Part shown: in pieces, positions 11,032-23,060 of the stretch
Position numbering within the stretch: the first letter of the stretch is position 1
Layout of the letters: every line of letters starts with the position of its first letter
From: Favolaschia claudopus
Lineage: Eukaryota > Basidiomycota > Agaricomycetes > Agaricales > Mycenaceae
Direction of reading: 5' to 3'
DNA: 64,000 nucleotides
NCBI GenBank assembly: GCA_037176885.1
Contig: JAWWNJ010000024.1
Span: 62,001-126,000, forward strand
The notes under the pieces: generated by a model
The model's input: only the letters and a program-made list of their open reading frames with translations
Told to the model about the DNA's origin: nothing
Databases searched by the model: none
Translations under genes and position numbers: made by a program

Positions 11032-11429
11032 CGTTGACGGCAGAGGAGGCTCTGTGTTGTTTTCCAGATGCAGAGTCGACCGATACACTTCAACCTTCGC
11101 GTTACTCAGGATATTCCGTCAGATAGGGATCCGTAGCACGCGGAGGTTGGCTCACTCTCTGAATTCCGTCTGCCTTAGGGAGGCTAACTCTGTGCTTGGA
11201 GTCCGGTTGGCGCTTTCATGTTCCACGTCCAACTTGTGGCTTCTGGCGTCTCCACATTGCTGCTCTCCGGCGTGTTCGGCTAGCCAAGAATGTCTCCAGC
11301 GACATATCGAGGTACATTCCCGACGCCAGACTCCCCCATAGCACAAAGAATGGAAGACCAGAGATGCTCGTATAAAACAACCTGGCATGCCCTAGTCTCA
11401 GTCCAGCGTCAATTAACTTTACAACCAAC
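11032..11429. promoter_or_regulatory. Divergent promoter region of the kinase and unknown gene
   Basis: A 398-bp spacer between divergent genes inside the island. No coding signal was found on either strand. The plus-strand side has a good TATA box at 11371-11377. Confidence 0.5.
11371..11377 (+). promoter_or_regulatory. TATA box of the unknown island gene
   Basis: TATAAAA, 53 bp before the candidate ATG at 11430. It is the clearest TATA box seen on the plus strand of the window and suggests a regulated or strongly expressed gene. Confidence 0.5.
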
Positions 11430-11961
11430 ATGGCACGTCCTCTCACTTAATTAAATAATTCGCTTCCTCGCTTCAGCGAAACTCACGCCTCTCGACATCA
11501 CAGGCCAACATCGCCCACACCGAGGTCTACAACAACATCACGATCGAATACACGAACAACGCGCAGTTCACCGCCGGCGAGCAGACAGACTGCATTCGCG
11601 TCCTCAAGCTCGCCATCGATGCCGGATACTTCTCAGGCACCAGCGCGGGCCATGTTACATCTGGCCCAGCGAATGCCTTCAACCGTCTTCGTATAATCTC
11701 GTAAGTACGTCTCGCCACGATTCAGAATCATTCAAAGCATGTTGATGAACGTATGCGTGGAACAGCGGTGTTCACCCATACACTGTGTTCTCCAACACAG
11801 GCACTCAACAGCCGGACCCGGCGCATATCACCATTCAAGGCTTCACCAATGGCGAAGGCCGCTGGAAGACGCATCTCTGGACGCTGCCTGTCGACGCCAC
11901 CCACGCCGACGCGCACACGGCTCTCGACACCACCAACAAGCTCCAATTCATCAAGACTTGA
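11430..11961 (+). CDS. Unrecognised small protein gene in the repeat-flanked island, 5' end unresolved
   Basis: Two exons are well supported: 11504-11700 and 11766-11961, joined by a 65-nt GT-AG intron (GTAAGT donor), closing in frame at TGA. They encode about 130 residues with strong C/G third-position bias: NITIEYTNNAQFTAGEQTDC, then HITIQGFTNGEGRWKTHLW and LDTTNKLQFIKT. It looks like a small soluble beta-rich protein with no signal peptide or known motif. The ATG at 11430 is followed by MA, then TAA in phase. A 40-nt intron (11437-11476) would give MAPKLTPLDITG, but this joins the main exon only if one base is removed or two are added near 11503. The gene is therefore frameshifted, mis-sequenced, or has an unusual 5' splice. 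Function unknown. Confidence 0.5.
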
Positions 11962-12045
11962 GAGTTGATACAGACGGTCACCTGTGTATTCTACACTGCG
12001 TCGAAAGATGTATTTGTTGTACTGGTATCAATGTTCTTGATTGGA

Positions 12046-12226
12046 ATGTACGAGCTGAGCGTTCCAATTCGACAAACCACTCAGTGTCCATCAACGAATC
12101 TCGACCTTTTCTGAATTCCCGAAGTTCTGAATCCGCATGAGCATCTGCTAAGTCTACACTTCATTACAAACAAAACTTTAATATGCGATGTTATACATGT
12201 TGAATATCTAGTTTCCGTTCCAGCAG
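12046..12226 (+). repeat. Direct repeat, copy B (ligase 3' end plus AP-1 mu 3' end remnant)
   Basis: Partner of 9195-9390, same orientation, about 2.85 kb away. The right part (from 12191) is live coding sequence for the ligase C-terminus. The left part resembles the last codons of AP-1 mu (PIRQTT) but is not attached to that gene. Each copy thus keeps one live gene end and one dead one. Confidence 0.8.
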
Positions 12227-15200
12227 GCATATGGCCTTACGCCGAGGTTCGTCAACACATGAGGCCTTGCGCGCTTTCAACACATTTAATATGCTGACTT
12301 TGAGAGCCGGAGCGTCCTCTACATCCAAGACTATGACACCTTGCTCCGGCTGAACAACAGGAATCGAAGCCCGGCCCGAAACCCAGCCGCAGGCAACGAA
12401 TAAACCTTCCAGAGAGTGAACAACATTTTCGGAGGGCACCTTGGCCATCCAGCTTTGCCGTGCAGTCGGTATCTGCGTCGCAATGAAGACCAGAGATTTG
12501 GAAAGAACGTGGGAGATTGTCTCTGTCTCTGCTGGGAGCTGCTGCAGTTCATCGGCGAGGATCTTGGAGGTCAGTGTCGAATTATGGGACGTCGACGGCA
12601 ACATCGGCAATTTTCGAGTATGTGAAGCAGGCGGGCCACCTGGCTCTTGATGATGGGCTGGTGAAGACGAAAGAAGTTGAGGGCCTCCCGAGTTGGATCC
12701 GCCCTTCGTCACAGATAATTTATAACTAGACAGTGTCTTGGGGAGCACTGCACCACATCTCTTCTTGACACGGGGTTGATCGTAAGCAATTAGGTCTTGC
12801 TCCCAGCTATCTTCCCTGGCTTTTCTCTTGGTCAAGCACGAAACACCAGGCGAAACTGGTCGGCCAAAGAGAGCGCTGCCCCAGTCGTCGATATCTTTAT
12901 CAGACCGGTCTCGGCCAACAACCTCTCTTGCAACCTGGTGAAGAGCCTGAAGATTGATGCCCTCGCGCCAGGTGCGTTCGCCCGGACGATAAACCTTGTT
13001 GATGCGAGGGAACCTTAATTCATAATGCTTGAGTTCCCTCGTTAGCGATGAGTATCCAAGAGCTGGGCCAAAACTGACCGTGCTTCGAGGACTCTTCGTG
13101 AACCCTGCGCCAAACAGTTCAGCTAGAAGGGGCTCACGCAATATTATGGCAGGTGACGCCAGACCGGAAGAAATGGCGAATGTGAACGGTAGTGAGCTGG
13201 AAAACTATTTGCAATGAATACGGCGAATTGGTGATAGCGCCATCGAGTACTTACCTCTGACTGAGCACTGTAAGGAATAGGATCTGAGGATTTGACGAGA
13301 AAATTAGTTTCCTCGAGTGCATCGCGGCTTAGGCCGTACGAGGCCGTGAAATAGATATGAAAATGAGGGCGTGTACTGGGCTACATTCGGACTTCGGTTA
13401 GATTCATTGAATGTCAAAAGTCAAATTCTCACATCTTTCTTGAGCTGGTCTGCGTTATGCAGCCCACCGATATAGAAGGTGGTATAAGCGTTAGGGGAAA
13501 CTGCAGGCGATTAATCTTCTCAATCCGAGTCGAGTCACAAAAATATAAATAATCACCTTGAAGCTCTCGAGCTCTGTTCTTGTCCCAGGAGCACCCTAGT
13601 ATAACCAGGTCGAGACAATCACCGTACTTAGGAATATAGTCACGCTTCAGTTTCACCCACGGAAACCTCCTGGCATTGTATCCTGCTTCGCCGGCTTTGA
13701 GTACCAGTCCTTCTTCGGGGGCAGCAAGGCATTGCGCAAAAATGCGATACAAAGAGGGATGCGTAGTGGAATGGTTGTTTGCGGCGACACGGGTTCGGTT
13801 GGCCAAGATGACACGGCCGGGAATAGGGCGAACGATAGACTCGAGTATGGAGCGTCGAGAAGAATATGGGACTGACACTAGCGAAGCCGAGTCCAGCATC
13901 AGGATATCAAAGAAGACAAGACCTAGACGCCGGTCGTCGGAAACATCCGTCATGAGGGAAGCCTGTGAGTAACTATACATGGACATTAAACAGGCTGATC
14001 GATGTATAGCAATGTAGATCACTAACTTGACGAGAGAAACATCATGCTGAGCTCGATTGCGCGCCCCCCGAGCCGTCTGCTCTACGAGAGCACGAATTCG
14101 CCAAAATTCTGGATGGGGCCAATACATATCAAAACGTCCCATCCACGACGAGAAAGCTAACCGTCTATTTTGTCCCCATGCCATGCCACCATCTCCGCAT
14201 CCAAGATCACATCGCTTTTGACTTTCGAGGATGAGGACGATCTGCCTTCGAGTTCATGCAGACCAAGCGTTTCGCGGATAACTTCATGAATGCCGTAGCG
14301 ATCCCAAGTCGAGTCTCGCTTGCTCTTGCTGAATATGGTGATACGAGACTTCCCATTCTCAAGTATCTGAACATGAATCTGGGCACGTTCACCGTCATAT
14401 TTTGTCTCCGCCCACACTTCGTTGGAATGCCGAAGTAGATCGAGGGCATGTAAGCATCCTCTACCTTTTTCGGATTTCGGAATCTAACAAGGTTCAGCAA
14501 ACAAGCAACGATAGAGAACGTTCATACCTCAACCGGCGTTCCGATTTGGGGTACCAAGTCGGTGGTGAAACCTGCATCGAAAGCGGCCGCAGCATCATCG
14601 AGACCAGAACGAACACGATAGATCTTGAGCATTTGCCCCGTTGCATCCCAGGCATGCATGGCGTCTTCCTGTTGCAATCTCAGCCAAGGAAAGAAGAAAA
14701 ATGCGAGGTAGCAAACTTTGGACAGCTGCGTAACGGAGCGGGAGTTGAAGGATTTAAGCGTAACTGTATAATGCGGATCCGGGACGGGGTATAAGAGTGG
14801 TCGCAGATCTTTCAATATGATTTGCGTTAAAAATGAAGCATCTAGAGGTGACATGGACCGATAAAGCTCGCGAATAACGATAGACCTGGAGCGACGGTTT
14901 GTAGAGGGCTCCTTATTTCGCACCGAGATATCCGAAAATTTGGAAAAAGATGCCAACTCTTCGAGAAGGTTGTCGACGTCCGCGATACTGAGAGGGCTAT
15001 TATAATTCTCAGAATACTTGAAAACAGTGGCAATGAGCTGCAGATGAAAATAGTGGCACAAACACGACATACGGAGCATGATTTGTTGAGCACTTGGTAA
15101 ACTTCTTCGCCTAAACAGCCAGAAGACCCATCTGCACTCCATCTGGAAAGGGACGTTGCAGACTTCCCAAAACAATCGGCCACAGCGGAGGCCAGTCGAG

Positions 15201-15507
15201 TCTCCTGCATATCATATTTCCGCCGCGTATCCTGGTCCGGGAACAAAAGTCGGAACACGGTGGCAGTGGTGTTGGCGGGAAGGGGTGCGAAGTGGGTGCG
15301 CAAGGTGGAGATCCAGTTGTTTAGGGTGGCAAGCGCTGGGTAAGGGCCTTTAGCCCCAGCTTTCTTAGGCCGATTGTGGAGAGAGATTTCGCGGAGAAGA
15401 GATACAAAACTGATTGTCACAATTGAGAGATTGAGATGAATTATGGCGGCTGGGTCTTACAATGAAAACGGCACGCCCTGTGGCGGAGTATGGGATGTGG
15501 TTGACAT
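12191..15507 (-). CDS. ATP-dependent DNA ligase, LIG4 type
   Basis: Seals DNA breaks through a ligase-adenylate; LIG4 enzymes act in non-homologous end joining. Ten exons (15507-15461, 15409-15094, 15037-14717, 14668-14528, 14483-14162, 14108-14032, 13962-13557, 13500-13433, 13380-13255, 13204-12191) give a closed 945-residue frame. Landmarks: N-terminal FFVSLLREI; motif I ETKYDGERAQIHV with the adenylated Lys; DEFWRIRALVEQ-like stretch; motif III LGLVFFDIL; motif IV EEGLVLK; motif V WVKLKRDY; then LLAELFGAGFTK and HYELRFPRI of the OB-fold region. Intron 2 could instead be 35 nt with a later donor, also in frame. The C-terminal 300 residues are low in complexity and show no clear tandem BRCT, which true LIG4 uses to bind XRCC4/Lif1. 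The last codons lie in direct repeat copy B. Confidence 0.9.
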
Positions 15508-15928
15508 GTTCAAAGGTCATTGCGCACTGAATACAACGTTGACTCTAGTCTTCGTCATGGTCAGAGTCAAGACGCGACTTGCCTCGACACGACCGTGACC
15601 ATTCACGTGTTTCATGTCACACATTCCAAGTGAGATTCAAAGAACGAAACAACAACTCTTATGTAGATACACAAGTAAAAAAGCAAGCTATGATATAAGA
15701 TGCGAGAGTACTCCACCGATGATTTGCCAGAGAGAAGGATATGTAAACGAGAGGGCGGGCGTGCCACAGAAATAGCAGCCAGGAGCATCAACAGGATTAA
15801 AGGAAGGATTACCCGATAAAAACGTGAGATAGGTAGAGATAGAAAGTTGTGAGTACATAAATATGGTCTGCAGAGCCAGGTGAGCATAGGGCATGGACAG
15901 GAGCAGTAAGACCGCGAAGTGTGCAAGA
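15508..15928. other. Ligase promoter and YANK kinase 3' flank
   Basis: A 421-bp spacer between two minus-strand genes. It is AT-richer than its surroundings. Short open frames on the minus strand have no coding character. Confidence 0.45.
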
Positions 15929-17661
15929 CTATTGATAGTCCTTTTCGGTCATCATTCTGTCTGTTCGAGACATGTCGATGTCGGCGTCATGAATCGAGTT
16001 GCCGTTAATGACCACACCATTCTCCAACCGCAGGTCGGTTGCGGGCGTGCTCGGGCGGGATGATGCCATGCCCGAGGACGTCGCCGTAGCGGTGGAGATT
16101 AGTTGGGCATTTTGAGGGAAGTATGAGCGTCGTTGCATTTTCTTGAAGTCATAGGATGTGAATCTGAGCAGATGGCGTTCATTCAGTCGCTCCGGTGAGA
16201 AACGCAAAACGTACTGTTCCTCCATTTGCCGCATCTCAGGAGAAAAGTTCTCCTGGTTCGCTTTACGAGTTTTCGCTTTGAGAGGGTTGTCCTCTAACAG
16301 CAGTTCCTCCAGCTCATGCGAGGCGTCAAAGTTGGCCTTCTTGCCCTGTCGAAGATTTAGATACGCAAGAGGGAACAGACGGCAGGTCGTACATCGGGAA
16401 TGAACGGAGGAGTCTGTTCCTTCGATTCCAAAGTATCCCAGTCGATATTTTGGAACCATGGATGCCGCCGCAGTTCCTGGAAACCTTCGCCGTGCGGCTT
16501 GCAACCAAACCGTTGAGCGGGATCACGGTTCAACAACTGAAAATTTTATGAATGGGTTGCAATCGTGGACATGAACACAAATTGCTCACCCCCTTCAGAA
16601 CCTGCATTCCTGGCCGACTACACTTCTTCTCCGCGTCTTCGGGCCATTTCAAAGGGTCCTTCGTTATACTATACGTGAGATCGTTGTTCGTTCGTCCCCG
16701 GAACGGCCGACGTCCGAAAATAAGTTCGTAGGCACAAACCCCCAGTGACCACCAGTCGATCTGGTAGCTGTACCCTCGCTTCGTCAGGATTCTGGGGGAA
16801 GTGGTTGGCAGAGGTCAATTCTAGCACAGTCAAACACTCACTCAGGTGCCATGTATGCCATTGACCCAGCCACACCCATTAATTTTCTCTCCGAAAATTT
16901 GAGACCAATATTGAAATCCGTAAGATGAGCGTTTCCCCGTTCGTCAAGGAGAATGTTGTCCGGCTTCAGATCCCTACGCAACAGTCAGCAAATGAATAAA
17001 GCAAGGGTCGAGATACACCGACCGATGCATGATGTTATTTTCGTGCAGAAACTGCACCGCAGAGGATAGCTGAGCAACATAGAACTTGACGACTTCTTCG
17101 TCCAAAGAGCCGAGACGCTCAAGATGAACTAGGGGCAGGTCTTGGAGGACGGAGCAATGAAAGCCAGATAGGCACTCACAGCGAAGGTCGCCGCCGAGCA
17201 TAAGATCCAGAACAAAGAAGCAGTTCTCGTCGTCCTGGAAAGCATAACGCAAATTTACAACGAATGGGTGATCAATCTTGGCACGCAAAGTTAGCTTGTG
17301 ACATTCATTCATTCCAAGACCGGGGTGAGGACCTCTTCCAGCAGTCGGCGTTCTTGAACGACGTTTGGGACCGCCTTCATCTTGACGCACTTCGCCTTGT
17401 TTATGTACTTGAGAGCATACAGCTCCCGAGTCTGCTTATGCTGCACGACGCGGACCTTGGAGTGTGTTGAGGCCAGAACGAGCAGCAGCGGCGGCGGGGG
17501 CAACACACCTTGCCAAAAGCACCCTTTCCGACACACCGCAAGAGAACGAAGTGAAAGAGGGTGACCTCTCCGTCAAAGTCGACTGGCTGGAGAGGCATGA
17601 GAATAAATAGAAAGAAAGAGAAAAAAAGGCTGACCGTTGGCCTGCAGCATACGCCTCCCAT
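15929..17661 (-). CDS. AGC-family protein kinase of the YANK (STK32) type
   Basis: Serine/threonine kinase related to animal STK32A-C. Ten exons (17661-17635, 17586-17509, 17455-17333, 17276-17180, 17128-17023, 16973-16842, 16791-16590, 16536-16393, 16345-16215, 16163-15929), introns 47-56 nt, 424 residues. The start MGGVCC fits N-myristoylation plus palmitoylation, predicting membrane attachment; this exon is only 27 nt. Kinase motifs: [25 protein letters not shown] (split by an intron), DFNIG in place of DFG, which is typical of YANK kinases, and GSMAYMAPE. The tail has [15 protein letters not shown]. Family call sure; substrates unknown. It diverges from the guanylate kinase gene with 149 bp between ATGs. 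Confidence 0.92.
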
Positions 17662-17810
17662 AATGAACGTTAAGAATCGTAGACGGAGGAAGCCAGGGAA
17701 TACACCGCGACGGTGAGAGCCGCGAACTTGAAGTGGGGAATGATAGGGACGGGGGTATGGTATAGGTCACGGTCACAAGTGTGACATACCATCAGATGCG
17801 CCCTTGATTC

Positions 17811-18530
17811 ATGTCTGTGATCCACAATAATTTTCTGCGACCCCTTGTCCTCTCAGGGCCTTCGGGCGTCGGCAAAAGCACCCTTCTCCAACGCCTATTC
17901 GCTGAATTCCCAGACAAATTTGGTTTCAGCGTCTCTCGTCAGTTTCCTAGTCAACCACGTCTCAGTGGTTATTGACTTGGGCAACCCCAGACACAACTCG
18001 CGCCCCGCGGCCAGGAGAAGTTCATGGAAAGCAGTACTTCTTCGTTCAGACTCAGGAATTCAAGGATTTGATCGCTGCTGGAGCTTTCATCGAGCATGCC
18101 GAATTTTCTGGAAATTTCTATGGCACCAGCTTTGAGACCGTTCGCTTGGTTCAGGAACAGGGACGTCGTTGTATCCTCGACATAGAGGCTCAGGTATGTT
18201 AGTCGACGATCTGTCGTGTCGCCCCCGACCGAGTGCGTATAGGGTGTGCGCCAGATCAAAGCCTCCGCTTTAGATCCCATCTACCTGTTCATTTCTCCAC
18301 CCACCCTGTCTGCTCTTCGTCACCGTCTGCAGGGCCGTGGTACCGAAACAGAGGCATCAGTGCAGAAGCGACTCGCCACAGCTCTCAAAGAGATTGAGTA
18401 CGCCAAGGAACCCCGTGTTCACGACTTGGTGATTGTCAACGAAGATTTGGATAAAGCATACGAACTGTTCAAGAAAGTCGCCCTCGGTGAAGAGATAGTC
18501 TCTGATACCCTTCCGCCTTTAGATGATTAG
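17811..18530 (+). CDS. GUK1: Guanylate kinase
   Basis: Phosphorylates GMP to GDP with ATP, feeding GTP and GDP-mannose synthesis. Exons 17811-17937, 17991-18193 and 18243-18530; introns 53 and 49 nt; 205 residues, normal for the family. P-loop GPSGVGKS at 16-23; the GMP-binding region [17 protein letters not shown] follows, with its first codon split by intron 1; then [13 protein letters not shown] and ILDIEAQGVRQI. The model closes in frame from the first ATG. Its stop is 69 bp from the stop of the convergent Pol gamma gene. Confidence 0.96.
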
Positions 18531-18599
18531 ATGGGATTGTGCAGTTACAGTATTATACATGAAATACTACAGCAATACAATGAATTATTCGTCGGAATA

Positions 18600-21500
18600 T
18601 TACCGCGGTTGGTGCAAGTCGTTTAAGATATCTTCAACGGTCCTCGAGTCGTTCAGCAGATCCTCTATCGCCTGCGACCAGTCGACCCCATCTCCATTTC
18701 CTACCGGTACAGCCTTGCTTCCCTTTTTCGTTTTCTTCTTCTTCCCATCTCCAATGCCGCCGACAAACCTCGTACCTGGATTCTCCAGCTGCGCCAGCTT
18801 CTTCACCTCACCAAAGTCAGACGCAGCTTGCGCTTGCAAGAAACTGGCTCCTTTAGCGCGATGGACGAGACAATCCGTCTCAGCATATCCGTCAAGATTG
18901 CCAACAAGAGGTTCCGCAGTAGATGAAGGCATATGGGCACCGTCCTTCAAAAGAGAACCGTTATTCGTCCGTTGCAAAATGGCTTCAATGTTCAAGCTTT
19001 CTCCAGGGGGGATAGGATCTGGCTGGGACGGTGTCACACAGGGCATATCTACCTCTTTGCGAAGAACATGGTCTACGTCGACGGCAGAAAAAAAGGCCAC
19101 GCCCTGCGGAAGATCGTCCATCCCCAATTTATAAGCGAACATGCTCCGTGTCCAGACGTTGGCGATCTGCAATGCCAGAGCGGCGCGATAACGGTCCTCT
19201 TCGGAAACCAGGTACCGCAGCTCGTCGTGGACGGAGATGAGGTATCTAGCACGGATGTTGAATTTACGGATGAGATAATCCATCGAAACAATGAGAAGAT
19301 GCAGGTAGTCGACGCCAGAGGACTGGACAACCCAGTTGATGCGCGACGGCATGTAATCAGAGCCAAAATCGGAGGGTAGATACTCTTTGGAGAGAGCGTA
19401 AGTAACGCCACATCCGAGCGCCGGTGTCTGAGGTTTGTTGCTCAGAGCCACCTCCTCCAACTTGTTGAACAAAAAACTCTCGGTCCCTCCGAACCAAAAC
19501 TTTCGATCAAAGATGTCCGTCCGATGGGTGTTTTTGCCTTTAGTGGAGGCGTACAGGTTAGTCGCAAGTTTCTGTGCTTCCTCCTGCAACATCCCCGCGC
19601 TGTTCTGGAGAAGCAGAAGAATAGCATGCCTCATTCCAGCTCCGTAGATTCGAGAGTAGTTGAAGACCTTTGCCTGATCGCGCGAAATGCCGAGGATACT
19701 GGCAGTCTTCGAGTGAAGATCAGTGCCGGCAGCTTTGGTGCCCTCAAGCGTCATCCAGCCGATGGCAGTAGCGCCATGCAATCCAAATTGCGCATCCCCC
19801 ATACAGCTCGAGATCCAGAGCTCCTCCGAGTCGACATCGGCGCCGACGATAGCGTAACCGGGGGGTGCACGCACCATGGCTTTCAGTTCCGACCCGACAC
19901 GATTCTGTTTCGCATTACTCGCGGTAAGCCACGTCTTCTCGATGGCACGCCGCGTGACAGTGCCCATGGTGATAACCTGAGGTACAATCACTCCCCATTT
20001 CTTTCCTTCCCTGCTATCCGTGAACCCCAGATCGCGCTGTGCTGCAGAATCCTGCCAAACGACGTTCTGGTTGAGGATACGATCCCTAGCGCTGATCCAG
20101 TAACTGCACATGGCGTTCATGTCTAGTGCTTCCCTCGCTTGAGTCTCCGGACTTTTCAGGGTTCCGTCCTTGGAATACTTCATGAACGTCTTGCCAAGCG
20201 GGCTACCAACATTGGCACTTTCGCCGTCTTTGTGTGGGAGCTTGTAAAAGATATAACCGCCTCTAAGAGTCGCTTCTGCCAAAGCATCGTCGGCTGGATC
20301 ATAGAAACTAAGGGGATTCGATCGCGTATTGAATGTGGCAGAGGCAGGGACGCGGAAAATCCAACCATGTTCGCGGGAATGGAACAGGGGCCAGTCCAGC
20401 CAGGAAAGCTTCAAAAGGAGGGGGGCAAGCCGATTTCGAACCGTGATATCCAGGGTGCCGGGAGCCATATCCTTCTTGGGTTTGGTCGCGTCCCAGTACC
20501 ATTTTGGCCACAGTACAGGCGCCGGCTTTTCCGCTACGGATTTCTTGTTACGGGGCTTTTTTTCGGGCAAATTGGATATAGTGCTTTCGCCCGCTGTTGG
20601 GGTCCAGTCCAGCTGGGAAAAGAAAGGATCTTCCTCCACGTTCGAAACCCCGTTTTCCCAATCAGAGTGAACACTATCTGCGAGGGCTTGGACCCTTGCG
20701 AGAACATGATCTTCTCTCTCTCCTCGAGAAATGAGGGTCGCGAGATCGACATCGCTGGCGGCGAGTCTGCCACTTTCAAAAGATTTCAGCGCATGTTTCC
20801 GGCAGAGAACAGTCGAAGTTTTTGTGCCCCCGACAGCAGTATCCAAACGAGCGATTGATTGATCGGCAGGCAAGACGTAGTGCCACTGTTCCTTGTACGA
20901 GTATCTTAGCGGTTGGCCATCGTATGAAAGTCGCAGTAAAAGCGGCAAGATCCTCTCAACGGAATGTTTCGACAGAGGGGATTCTTGAAGGCGGGCATAC
21001 CACGATGCCATTTGAGGCAGGGAGGGAAGACTTGACTCGTCCGTAATTTGTTTCACTGGATCTGGCAAAACCTTGAAAGATGTCGAAATGAGGCCGCAAA
21101 TTCGATAGATAGTGATTAATGAAGTACCGCAAGTTCTGGAGGGATCACGCCTCGAGATTTCCCGGCAACTTTCGGTGTCCAATCCAGCTGGTTCAACCAC
21201 ACATCATCCTTCCACCGTTCCTTTTCAGGTTCATCGACGAACAGCGACAGCGCCTTGTGAGCCAATCCGGCCAGATTGGACTTGACCGCTCTCTCTAAAC
21301 TCATGTACACTTCCTCCGCCTTTTCAAGATACTTTTCCCAACCTTCATCAACGCAGAGGAAACTGCTGCCCATGGTAAGGATGCCCGCAAAACTAACAGG
21401 ATGAGGGCATCGGGTGAGGAAGGCCGGCAGTACAAGCGCAAATACAGAGTGCGTGGCCTGCACATCAGACGCACAATAAGACAGATAGTCCGGTAACGAC

Positions 21501-22842
21501 GCTAAAATTGCCGACGGGGGGAGTTTCATGAAATCATCCCGAGTGGATTTCGGAGAAAGGAGAGGGACTTTGTGAAGCGCTGCTACCTCGGCCAGCGAAT
21601 TGACAGAGGTAAGCGACTCCCAGGTTTTCGAAACACCTTCTCCCTCCTCTGAGATATCAGCTTCTGCGTCGACAGACTGGTCGAGTTCCGCGGACAGCGG
21701 TTGCGCAAGAAGGCTATCTTCGAGCCTATCCTTCAGCTTGCCCAATTCAACCTTCTTCGCTGCATCTGTTTCAGAGGTAAACCTCGCGGTGATCTCCTGA
21801 ATGATCCCCCCCAAAGCAGCACGGGCTTCATCCTCTCTCTCCTTTTCCGCCTGTTTATTTTTTCTCCACTTCATCCAAGCCGGCCGTTGATTACTGCTGA
21901 TACCTTGTACTGCGACATGCAAAGCCATCGTGTCGAGCCACCGGTTCTTCGTTCCTTCGAGGTGGTACTCTTCTTTTATCCGTGCGCGGTCGTAGGACAC
22001 ATTATGACCGACGATGATACGCGGGACAGAGGGGTCTCCCATGGGAATCAATTGGACGGGGTCGTCACTTTGGTTGAGTAACCAGGGAGAGACCCACGCA
22101 TACCATGCAGAGGGGGACGCAGCACAAGCCATGATCGCATATGGATGATAGTTAGGAAGGGTTTCGACGTCGAATGTAAGGAGTTGTTCGGGGGAACCGT
22201 CTTCCTTGCGTGGATAATCGACAGCTTCGCTGTAGCTCGAGCCATCAGGCATGTAATGATACTTTGTCCAGCCACTCTGGTGGATGTTCCACTCGGCGGC
22301 GTCAGGAACTGGGGGAAGGGTTTCGGCAGCGAGGGACCGCGCAAGGTCGAGATATGGTTCAGCCAAGGAGGAACCAATGCGATGAAAATGTTCGGGGAGA
22401 TTGTTGCCTTGCAGCGGGGGAAGCGTGAAGTGGGTATCAGGAAGGGACGAGCTCTGAGAGGGATCCAGTCCGTGCTGGTCCAGATGTTGGAGGGCAATGT
22501 TGACATATGACTTGTCCGGCGCCGGGAACGAGACATTTTTGAAAATTTGTGCATGGAGAGGTCTGGAGAGCATTTGCACGCCCAGCTCATTTCGTTTGAC
22601 TTAAAAGTTGTCAGAGCGAGTGCCAGTGGGAATTGAGGTTGCTCACTGGAAGGTTTCTTGGGGATCTCGCGTGGGGGCGCGTCTTTTTTGGTGGACTTGT
22701 CGTATGATCGAACAGACGGCGTCGGGGGTCTGCGCAGTTGCAACTGAGGGTTGGCAGCGGGGTGAGAAGGGTGAAAAGCACGAGCTCCGGTGGTAGAGAG
22801 CGGCCTGGTAGTCCCAAGCAGCATTCTGGTAGCATGTCTCAT
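18600..22842 (-). CDS. MIP1: Mitochondrial DNA polymerase gamma catalytic subunit
   Basis: Family A polymerase that replicates mitochondrial DNA. Exons 22842-22647, 22599-21128 and 21071-18600; introns 47 and 56 nt; 1379 residues. The Arg/Ser/Thr-rich N-terminus (MRHATRMLLGTTRPLSTTGARAF) is a typical mitochondrial presequence. Conserved start NELGVQMLSRPLHAQIF. The 3'-5' exonuclease has Exo I TFDVETLP, Exo II GHNVSYDRARI and Exo III YCASDVQATHSVF. The polymerase has motif A VGADVDSEELWI, motif B RDQAKVFNYSRIYGAG and motif C VHDELRYLV. The C-terminus has a Lys-rich stretch followed by an acidic helix after residue 1300, as in fungal Mip1 tails. No missing catalytic residue seen. Confidence 0.97.
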
Positions 22843-23060
22843 AAGTTAAGAGTCACTGAGAGCTCATAGAACAGATATTTGGTTGTGTTTACGCGTCTCG
22901 GCTTGTTAAATCATAATAAATGAGTATGTACACCCTCTAGTATTACTTATATCGGGGTAAATCTACAGCTAAGACCATGGTATGATAATCTTCAAGGATA
23001 AAAACATATTAGACGCCGTGACAACAAAAGAAAGAGTCGCGCGCACTAACTTGAGGTCCA

